Assembly (NCBI GenBank): GCA_937873255.1 | Contig: CALMVM010000508.1 | Coordinates: 4,967 to 17,804 of the forward strand | Length of the DNA stretch: 12,838 nucleotides | Source of the DNA: an uncultured Verrucomicrobiota bacterium | GTDB lineage: Bacteria > Verrucomicrobiota > Verrucomicrobiia > Chthoniobacterales > SZAS-18 | Reading direction: 5' to 3' | Shown: positions 1-6,900 of the stretch, one piece after another | Layout of the letters: each line of letters opens with the position of its first letter | How positions within the stretch are numbered: position 1 is the stretch's first letter | Notes under the pieces: generated by a model | The model's database searches: none | What the model was told of the DNA's origin: nothing | The model's input: only the letters and a program-made list of their open reading frames with translations | Translations under genes and position numbers: made by a program

Positions 1-507
1 CACCAGACCGGCCCCGACCAGAGTGCACACGAACGGCTGTAGCGACAATTTCCGGTCGCGCAGCCGTTCTTCTGCGATGGTCAGGACTTCGCGCGGATAA
101 ACGGCGGCGAGCGGCTCGAAAAATCCGTCGGCGTTTTGTGGGACGTATCCCCGACCCACGAGTGGGCCAGCGTCTGCGATCAGACGACGCAGGAACTCGG
201 CTGTCATCATCGGCAAATCGACCGCCAGAACGACCGCGCGCGACGAACGCATGGCTTTCAGGCTGGCCGCGATTCCCGCCAGCGGTCCGAGGCCGGGTGT
301 CGTGTCAGCGAGGAATTCGACATCCGGCGTGAAACCATCTCTTGCCGACCCGGAGACGTACAACTCGGCCGGCTCTAGCGCACGGAGGATTTCGATTTGA
401 CGCTCCCATAGCCGCCGTCCATCGGGCAGCGGCAGCAACGCCTTGTCGCGGCCCATGCGACGGCTGCGCCCGCCGGCTAGGAGCACGGCGGCGAACGGTG
501 ATCTCAT
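1..507 (-). CDS. mobA: Molybdenum cofactor guanylyltransferase MobA (3' end missing, cut by window edge)
   Basis: MobA transfers GMP from GTP to molybdenum-molybdopterin in the cytoplasm, making the guanine dinucleotide form of the cofactor. The 169 visible residues begin with the nucleotidyltransferase loop LAGGRSRRMGRDKALL at residues 10-25, which binds the GTP phosphates. GPLAGI follows at 75-80, and the metal-binding aspartate D97 lies in AVDLPMM. The family is usually near 200 residues, so roughly 30 C-terminal residues lie beyond position 1. The ATG at 507 follows the lgt stop by 4 bases, which suggests cotranscription and perhaps translational coupling. No strong Shine-Dalgarno is visible, and a GTG directly before the ATG is another possible start. 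The family call is solid. A MocA-type cytidylyltransferase or another MobA-like NTP transferase cannot be fully excluded without the C-terminus. Confidence 0.87.
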   Translation of the reverse strand, partial: MRSPFAAVLLAGGRSRRMGRDKALLPLPDGRRLWERQIEILRALEPAELYVSGSARDGFTPDVEFLADTTPGLGPLAGIAASLKAMRSSRAVVLAVDLPMMTAEFLRRLIADAGPLVGRGYVPQNADGFFEPLAAVYPREVLTIAEERLRDRKLSLQPFVCTLVGAGLV

Positions 508-511
508 CACT

Positions 512-1543
512 TCACGCCGGCGACGAATCGGGGTGGACTGGCTCCGCCTCGCTTGCAGGAACTTCGGGCCGTCGCATCCCGGGCAGTTGGTAGTGGCGCG
601 TTCGCTGCGCGTACACAATGAACGCCGCGCCGATGACAATCATGAACAGCGACAAAAATTGCCCGCGCGTCAGTCCCCAGGTCAGGCTCGCGTCCGGTTC
701 ACGGAGTTGTTCACCGATGATCCGCAGCACCGCGTAGCCAACCATGAAAATCCCGGTCAGCATTCCGACCGGTGCGCGCAGGCGCGTTCGCACGATCCAC
801 AGCACGGTAAAAAGCACCGCTCCCTCCAGCAGCGCCTCGTAAATTTGCGAAGGATGGCGCAGCTTCACAACATGTGTCACGACATCCAATGCCTTCGGAT
901 CGTGCTCGTAAGCTCTGGCGATCAAAAAACTTTGTACCCCGTCATGATTTAGGACAAACAATGCTTGCGGATCGTCCGCGTATGCTTTTACGACCAAATC
1001 AGGTTGCGACCCATCGTATGATTTCGGGAACCACATCGCCCAGGCGGGCGGGTTGGCCTGCGGGGTGATACGGCCCCATAATTCGCCGTTCACGAAGTTC
1101 GCCATGCGCACGAGGAACAACCCGATGGGCGCGACGACGACGAGATTATCCCCCACCCCCGGCCACGAATAACGGTGCAGCCGGGCGTAGACATAAGTAA
1201 AGATCACCAGTCCCAGGATGCCGCCGTGGCTGGCCATTCCGCCTTCCCAGAGCTTGAAGGCGTTGAGCGGATGCGCGCGGACGACATCCCAGCCGTAAAA
1301 GAGAATCCAGCCCACCCGGCCGCCGAGCATCACGCCGAAGATCGACGCAAACGTGATAAAATCGGCGACTTTCTCGGGCGGCATCTCTCCGTACCCGCGT
1401 TGCGCCAGGTAACGGTAGGCCCAGTACCCGAGGAGAAACGCCATGACATAAGCGAACCCGTACCAATGCAGCCCGAAACGTTCGCTGAACTGGACGATGA
1501 ACGGGCTGAGTTGATGGATGTAGTAAGCCAGGAGGGTCGGCAC
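512..1543 (-). CDS. lgt: Prolipoprotein diacylglyceryl transferase Lgt, with enlarged loop
   Basis: Lgt is an inner-membrane enzyme that moves diacylglycerol from phosphatidylglycerol to the lipobox cysteine of prolipoproteins, the first step of lipoprotein maturation. With the GTG start at 1543 it has 343 residues. HGG is at 106-108 and matches the conserved Lgt histidine. The family signature RMANFVNGELWGR is at 146-158, RHPSQIYEA at 229-237, and the RIIGEQLREPD segment near 274-284. Several hydrophobic spans fit a polytopic protein. Between the signature and RHPSQ lies a segment of about 70 residues, clearly longer than the equivalent in E. coli Lgt. The C-terminal tail of about 30 residues is hydrophilic. 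The frame stays open to an ATG at 1615, but those 24 extra residues are encoded by an intergenic repeat and are probably not native, so I prefer the GTG. Neither start has a good ribosome binding site. mobA follows after 4 bases. Confidence 0.93.
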   Translation of the reverse strand: MPTLLAYYIHQLSPFIVQFSERFGLHWYGFAYVMAFLLGYWAYRYLAQRGYGEMPPEKVADFITFASIFGVMLGGRVGWILFYGWDVVRAHPLNAFKLWEGGMASHGGILGLVIFTYVYARLHRYSWPGVGDNLVVVAPIGLFLVRMANFVNGELWGRITPQANPPAWAMWFPKSYDGSQPDLVVKAYADDPQALFVLNHDGVQSFLIARAYEHDPKALDVVTHVVKLRHPSQIYEALLEGAVLFTVLWIVRTRLRAPVGMLTGIFMVGYAVLRIIGEQLREPDASLTWGLTRGQFLSLFMIVIGAAFIVYAQRTRHYQLPGMRRPEVPASEAEPVHPDSSPA

Positions 1544-1556
1544 GGGGAGAAGATGA

Positions 1557-1606
1557 AGGCAAAAGGGCAAAAGGCAAAAGAGAGAAATGACGAATGACGA
1601 ATGACG
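1557..1606 (+). repeat. Short AT-rich repeat with three AATGACG heptads (left copy)
   Basis: The stretch has short GGCAAAA-type units, then three perfect tandem copies of AATGACG at 1586-1606. It is purine-rich and unlike the GC-rich coding DNA on both sides. A diverged copy lies in the opposite orientation at 1671-1717. Strand is given relative to the AATGACG reading. It lies directly upstream of the preferred lgt start and falls inside the longest possible lgt frame. Its function is unknown. Confidence 0.7.
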
Positions 1607-1670
1607 TGAAGGCAAAGGGATGCCACCGGGCAGAGATTCCTCCCAACGTTTTGCAAGCAGTGCGCAGCTG

Positions 1671-1717
1671 CTCTTTCGTCATTCGCATTTCTCTTTTGCA
1701 TTTTCCCCGCTCTGCCC
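1671..1717 (-). repeat. Inverted, diverged copy of the 1557-1606 repeat
   Basis: Read on the minus strand this contains GCAAAAGAGAAATG, CGAATGACGA and an upstream GGGCAGAG block, closely resembling the left copy (GCAAAAGAGAGAAATGACG, then CGAATGACGA). The core match is 1676-1699 against 1574-1600 in opposite orientation. A separate perfect 8-base inverted pair joins 1628-1635 (GGGCAGAG) with 1710-1717 (CTCTGCCC). It ends about 12 bases before the GTG of the glycosyltransferase gene, so it lies in that gene's leader or promoter region. Confidence 0.6.
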
Positions 1718-1729
1718 TTTCGTGGCGGA

Positions 1730-3415
1730 GTGTCCATTCCCTCCCCCGCCTCGCCCCGCCGTGCGCTGCACCGGTGGGAATGGCGCGTGATCTGGCTGTT
1801 GGTGCTCTGTTTCGCCTTGCGGAATCTCCCCTGGCGGCTCGACGATCTCGACCAGGCCAAGCAGGCCAACGTCTCGCTGGAGATGGTCCAGGCGGGGCAC
1901 TGGTGGTTCCAACACACGCCGGGCGGCAAGGCGATTGCCACCAAGCCGCCGCTGGTCGGTTGGATGTCGGCGGGAGTATACGCGTTGCCTCTCGTCGGCT
2001 GGGACGTGGCGTGGCGGCTGCCGTCGCTCGTGGCGGCGCTGGCGCTCGCCTATGCACTCTGGCGCGTGGGCGAAATCCTCTGGCCCGGTCGCGGCGGCGT
2101 GGTGGCCGTGGCGGCATACGGGTTCAATCTCCTCACGCCCCGGCTCTCGACGCTCGTGCGCACCGACATGCCGCTGACGTTTTTCATCGTCGCGGTGGGA
2201 CTGATCGTCTGGCACCACGCGCGCGACGGCGGCCGGCGTCCCTGGACGACCGCTTCACGCCGGGCGGTATTCGGATTGCTGCTCGCGGGCATGATGACCA
2301 AGGGGCCGGTCGTCTATGCGTTCCTGTTGCCCGGGATACTGACCCACGGATGGATCGCCCGGCGGCGCGGCGGCAACTTCTTCGCACTCTGGGGAGGTTG
2401 GTGGCATTGGACGCTGCCGCTCCTGCCGTTTTTGCTGTGGGCATTCTGCGGGATGGCAAACGTGCCAGGTTTTTTTACCGAGGTTGTCGGCAAGGAATTC
2501 CTTGGACGGTTCCCCGTGGGCGAACACGCTGTGCACAAAAGTCAACCGGTGTCTTTGTACCTTACGCAGATGCTCAAACAATGGCTGCCTTGGAACGTGC
2601 TTCTGTTCGCCGCCGGGGGACGGATGATTTTCCGAAGCGCGGACCTTCGGAGAGGGTGGCGTTGGCACGTATCTTTGGCGACTCTCAAAACCCGTTCGCG
2701 CCAAGTCTGGGCCGCGCTCTGCGGCGAATCCGGCACGCTCTGGTTGATTTGTTGGGCAGCAGGTGGGTTCGTGCTGATGTCGCTTGTACCGTCCAAGCGC
2801 ACAGACCGCATCTTCCCAGTGGTGCCGCCGCTCGCATTGGTGCTGACCGCGCTGCTCGCCCGCGCGCAACGGCCGGTCGTGGCCTCCGCTACCCCCGACC
2901 CCGCACCGGCCACGGAGCCGCCGACCGCGCCGGCCGTCCCGGTCGTCCCTCGCTGGCCCTGGGAATGGGCGCGCTGGACAATGGTCGCCGGGGTGGCGTT
3001 CGGGCTCGGTTCCGTGGCGTATTACATCGCCCTCGCGTACGTCCGCCACGACCATGCGCGCGCCAGTTTCGCCGCGCACGCTCTGCGCGAGGAGAAGGGC
3101 AAGACCGTCGCCCTCGTCGTCGGCAAGAATCTCCGGGATACCGACGAAACGCTGCTCGTGTATCTGCGCCAGCTCCCCTTCTTGAGCCCGGCGGAAGCGG
3201 TCCAGCGTTGGAGCACGGGAAAGCTGGACGCCGTGGTCGTGAACGAGAACGCCCGTGCCGAGTTCGGCGGCCTGCTGGACCCGTTTGCTCCAAACCAACC
3301 TTTGCTGGAGACGGCCGGTTCCCAGCCCGCTTATTTCCTTCTGGCTCATCCGCGCGGGGATATGGGCCAGAAGCCCACGCCGCCCCCACGCGAGAGTCCC
3401 CGACGCGGACGGTGA
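1730..3415 (+). CDS. ArnT/PMT-like membrane glycosyltransferase (GT39 family)
   Basis: This is a 561-residue polytopic membrane protein of the GT-C fold. Such enzymes use polyprenyl-phosphate sugars to glycosylate lipid A, proteins or other envelope targets outside the membrane. The first periplasmic loop carries an acidic cluster (D38, D39, D41) and later TKPPLVGWM at 71-79, matching the family's DEA...KPPL pattern. RTDMPLTFF at 144-152 holds the second conserved aspartate (D146). KEFLGRFPVGEH (255-266), LPWNVLLF (286-293) and SKRTDRIFPVVPPLAL (355-370) match typical ArnT-family segments. A Pro/Ala-rich linker (about 386-405) and one more membrane span precede a soluble C-terminal domain (about 440-545) of alternating hydrophobic strands and helices. 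The GTG start at 1730 is the only start consistent with the N-terminal topology, though GGAG abuts it too closely to be a good Shine-Dalgarno. Donor and acceptor cannot be told from sequence, so arnT is not assigned. Confidence 0.88.
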   Translation: MSIPSPASPRRALHRWEWRVIWLLVLCFALRNLPWRLDDLDQAKQANVSLEMVQAGHWWFQHTPGGKAIATKPPLVGWMSAGVYALPLVGWDVAWRLPSLVAALALAYALWRVGEILWPGRGGVVAVAAYGFNLLTPRLSTLVRTDMPLTFFIVAVGLIVWHHARDGGRRPWTTASRRAVFGLLLAGMMTKGPVVYAFLLPGILTHGWIARRRGGNFFALWGGWWHWTLPLLPFLLWAFCGMANVPGFFTEVVGKEFLGRFPVGEHAVHKSQPVSLYLTQMLKQWLPWNVLLFAAGGRMIFRSADLRRGWRWHVSLATLKTRSRQVWAALCGESGTLWLICWAAGGFVLMSLVPSKRTDRIFPVVPPLALVLTALLARAQRPVVASATPDPAPATEPPTAPAVPVVPRWPWEWARWTMVAGVAFGLGSVAYYIALAYVRHDHARASFAAHALREEKGKTVALVVGKNLRDTDETLLVYLRQLPFLSPAEAVQRWSTGKLDAVVVNENARAEFGGLLDPFAPNQPLLETAGSQPAYFLLAHPRGDMGQKPTPPPRESPRRGR

Positions 3416-3418
3416 AAT

Positions 3419-3450
3419 TTGGTCTGGTCGTCGCTATCTTTTTAAATAAT
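3419..3450 (+). promoter_or_regulatory. Possible sigma70-like promoter in AT-rich gap
   Basis: The 46-base gap between the glycosyltransferase stop and the next start is AT-rich in a GC-rich context. TTGGTC at 3419-3424 could be a -35 box and TTAAAT at 3442-3447 a -10 box with a 17-base spacer. AATAAT at 3445-3450 is a closer -10 match but poorly spaced. The assignment is tentative and rests on pattern only. Confidence 0.25.
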
Positions 3451-3461
3451 ACTCCAAAGTC

Positions 3462-3956
3462 ATGCCAGTAAAAACATCTGACCGACGCGCCCTTGTCATC
3501 AGGGAAGACCCATTCGAGGAAGGCGAGCCGTATCGGGTGAAAAGGCCGGAGGTCCTTGTGCTGGAAGAACGCCATGATGCCTTGCTTGCGCCAACACGTT
3601 TGCTGACAGCCGCCGGCTATCGCATCCAGGCCATTTTCGAGGAATCCCGGATCGTAGCCAGGATTCAAGCCGCTAGAAGCAAACACTTCCTGTTGCTGAC
3701 TGTACAGGAGACTGTCCGCCCGCTGAGAGTACCTCAGGTGATCCAAAGCCTGCGGCAAGGCGGTTACGGACGGCCCGTGACTTACTGTGTCAAAGGAAAA
3801 GTCTCACCCGAGACGCGGTCCGCGTACGAGGCGCTGTCGGTGAATCGCGTCCTGTCGCTGCCAGCCGCGACGCGTTCGTCCGTGCTGGATGCGCTCGCGT
3901 GGGTCCACGAACGTGTCACGCTCAGAGACAGCGGGATCACGATCTTGGAGGTTTGA
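3462..3956 (+). CDS. Hypothetical protein, possible degenerate receiver-like domain
   Basis: I do not recognise this 164-residue protein as a named family. After a charged N-terminus of about 28 residues, the pattern is an alternating strand/helix series: PEVLVLEE (29-36), a helix over 39-51, YRIQAIFE (53-60), a helix, then HFLLLT (75-80), a helix near 88-100, PVTYCVKG (105-112), a helix, RVLSLPA (129-135) and a last helix (137-151). This order resembles a CheY-like receiver. E35/E36 sit where the acidic pair would be, but T80 replaces the phospho-accepting aspartate and no lysine follows the last strand. If the fold is right it would be a non-phosphorylated pseudo-receiver. There is no membrane segment or signal peptide. 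The ATG at 3462 lacks a clear Shine-Dalgarno. The gene follows the glycosyltransferase by 46 bases and converges on uvrA with 10 bases between stops. That it is a gene is likely; the fold is inference. Confidence 0.7.
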   Translation: MPVKTSDRRALVIREDPFEEGEPYRVKRPEVLVLEERHDALLAPTRLLTAAGYRIQAIFEESRIVARIQAARSKHFLLLTVQETVRPLRVPQVIQSLRQGGYGRPVTYCVKGKVSPETRSAYEALSVNRVLSLPAATRSSVLDALAWVHERVTLRDSGITILEV

Positions 3957-3966
3957 AGGCACGGCG

Positions 3967-6900
3967 TCAGCGGGCTCGTTTCAGCGTCTCGCGCAAGAAC
4001 GGCGCGATGCGGCTGATCTTGTGCTTGGCGACCTGCTCCGGCGTGCCGCTGGCGACCAACTGACCGCCCGCCTCGCCCGCTTCCGGACCGATATCCACGA
4101 CGTAGTCCGCCTCCGCGATCACGCTGAGATGGTGCTCGATCACGACGACGGTATTCCCCTCGTCCACGAGCCGGTGCAGCACCTTGAGAAGTTGTTCCAC
4201 ATCGGCCATGTGCAACCCGACCGTGGGTTCCTCCAGCAAATATAACGTCGATTTCAGCGCCTTGCGTTGGCGCAGCTTGGCGTGTTCGGCATTGCCGACG
4301 CCGCGCGTCAATTCCGTGACGAGTTTCATGCGTTGCGCCTCGCCGCCGCTCAGCGTCGGACTCGGCTGACCCAAGCGCAGGTAACCCAGGCCGGTCTGGG
4401 TCAGCAGCTTCAGCGGACGCGCGATCTTCGACACCGGCGCAAAAAACTCCGCCGCCTGCTCGATGGTCAGTTGGAGCACCTGCCCGATGTTCTTGTCGTT
4501 GTAGAGGACTTCGAGCGTCTGCGCGTTGTAACGCAGCCCACCGCAATCTTCGCACGGCACATAACTCGTCGGCAGGAAGCTCATCTCGTGCTTGATGACC
4601 CCCTGCCCCTCGCAACTCTCGCACCGGCCGCCGGCGTTGTTGAAGGAGAACCGGCCGTTGTTGTAGCCACGGATACGCGAGAGGGGCAACTGCGCGAACA
4701 ACGCGCGGATTTCGTCCAGCACGCCGACGTACGTCGCCGGCGTCGAACGTGTGGTCTTGCCGATGGGTGATTGATCCACCTCGTACACGGCGTCGAGGAA
4801 ATCCGCGCCCGCGAACCCGGCCCACACCTGGCCCTTCTTGTTTTTCTTGCGCGCGGCCTTCGCTTCCTCCGCCGCCTTCTTGCCGCGCTTGCCCGCTTTG
4901 ACGAGTGCATCCTGCGCCGCCGGCAACAGCACCGCGCGCATGAGGCTGCTCTTGCCCGAACCGCTGATTCCCGTGATGACCGACAAACGCCCGACCGGGA
5001 ACCGCACGTCCACCGCCTGCAAATTATTCGCCGCCGCGCCCTGCACCTCGATCCATTGATCCGGCCCGCCGCCGTTGAGCGAACGGCGCTGACCCTGCAT
5101 CGGGTGACACATCGGCGTCAACAGGTGCCGGCCCGTGATCGAACGCGGGTCGGCCTGAATCTGCGCGAGCGTGCCCTGCGCGACGACCTCGCCGCCGTGC
5201 ACGCCCGGCCCGGGCCCGAGATCGACGATGTAATCGGCCCGGCGCATCGTCTCGTCGTCGTGCTCGACAATGATGAGCGAATTGCCCTTGCTGCGAAGGG
5301 CTTCCAGCGTGTCGAGCAGGCGGTCGTTGTCGCGCGGGTGCAACCCGATGGTGGGTTCGTCGAGCACGTAGAGGACGCCGCGCAGGTTCGAGCCGAGTTG
5401 CGCCGCGAGGCGGATGCGCTGCGTCTCGCCGCCGGAGAGCGTCTTGGCCGAACGGTCGAGCGAGAGGTAGCCAAGACCCACTTCCTCCATGAACTTCAGC
5501 CGCTGGCGGATCTCGTCGATGATGTCCGCCGCGATGAGCGCCTGCGTGCCCTTGAACTGGAATTTCTCCGCCGCCTTGAACGCTCCGATGACCGGCAGCC
5601 GCGCGAACTTGTCGATGGACAACCCGCGCACACGCACCGCGCACGCCACACGGTTGAGCCGCGCGCCATTGCATTGCGGACAGGGGCGTTCGTCGTCGGC
5701 GTCGAGCCAACTGGTGGCGCGTTCCTCGGCGAGTTCCTTTTCGGCGGCGGAAACACTATCGTCGTCGCGCACGAGGCTGCCCTTCCACACCACGCCGAAG
5801 CCCCGGCACTCCGGGCACCAGCCGTGCGGCGAGTTGTAGGAGAACAGGCGCGGATCGAGTTCCTCGAACGCCTCGCTGCATTCGGGGCAGCTCATTTCCG
5901 TCGAAAGCGTGACCGATTTCCCCTTGGCATCCACGAAACGCGCCGTTCCCTTGCCGATCTCCAGTGCGCGCTTGACAATCTCGCGCGGGTCGTCGCCAAC
6001 GGGCGTAGCATTTTTCGCCTTCCGGCCGGTGACACGGTCGAGCACCGCTTTCGCGCCAGCCATGACGGGCGATTTCTTCTTGCCGCCGACCTCGCCGACG
6101 ACCACGTCGATGGTGTGTTCGCGGAAACGCTCCAGCCGCGCGAAGCCGTGCGCGCTCTTGAATTGGCCGTCCACCCACAGGTCGTCGAACCCGTGCTTGA
6201 CCGCCCACGCGGCGACCTCGGTGTGGAAACCCTTGCGCGCCTTGATGAGCGGCGCGAGCACGCGCACGCGTCCCTTTTTCGCGGCGTCCTCGACCTGTTT
6301 GGTGATGGCGGCCACGCTCTGTTTTTCGACGGGCACCTCGCATTTCGGGCAATACTGCGTGCCAAGCTTCGACCACAACAAACGCAGGAAATGGTAGACC
6401 TCCGTCACGGTGGCGACGGTCGACTTGCCACCGCCGCGCGTGACGCGCTGCTCAATGGCAACGCTCGGCGGCAGACCCTCGATGAAATCCACATCGGGCT
6501 TCTCCAATTGCTCGACGAACTGCCGCGCGTACGGCGACATGCTGTCGAGGAAACGTCGCTGGCCCTCGGCGAAGAGGATGTCGAAGGCGAGCGTCGATTT
6601 GCCCGAACCGCTCAGCCCCGTGACGATCACCATCTGGCCGCGCGGCAGGTCGAGCGAGAGGTTCTTCAGATTGTGCTCGCGTGCGCCGTGAATGCGGATC
6701 GACGGCACGAGCGCGACATGGCCGTTGCCGTTGGCGTGGCCGTTCGCATAGCGAGGCTCGCGCGAGGGCATCTCGGCGGGACGGATGCCGCGTCCGTGCG
6801 GGAGAATGTTCGCCGCCTGCTCGACCGCGACGCTGCCAGCGGGGGCGACGATTTTTTCGTTGCGCTCGCCTTCGAGCAGGGGGCGCAGGAAATAACCTGT

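Noticed and set aside
1594..3471. A 625-codon frame overlapping the glycosyltransferase in another frame
   Set aside because: The product is Arg/Ala-rich without family features, while the alternative frame has clear GT39 motifs and membrane spans.
6700..6880. A frameshift or assembly join between two separate uvrA genes
   Set aside because: The reading frame is continuous across the linker with no stop. The two halves are diverged rather than identical, and double-length UvrA is a known architecture.
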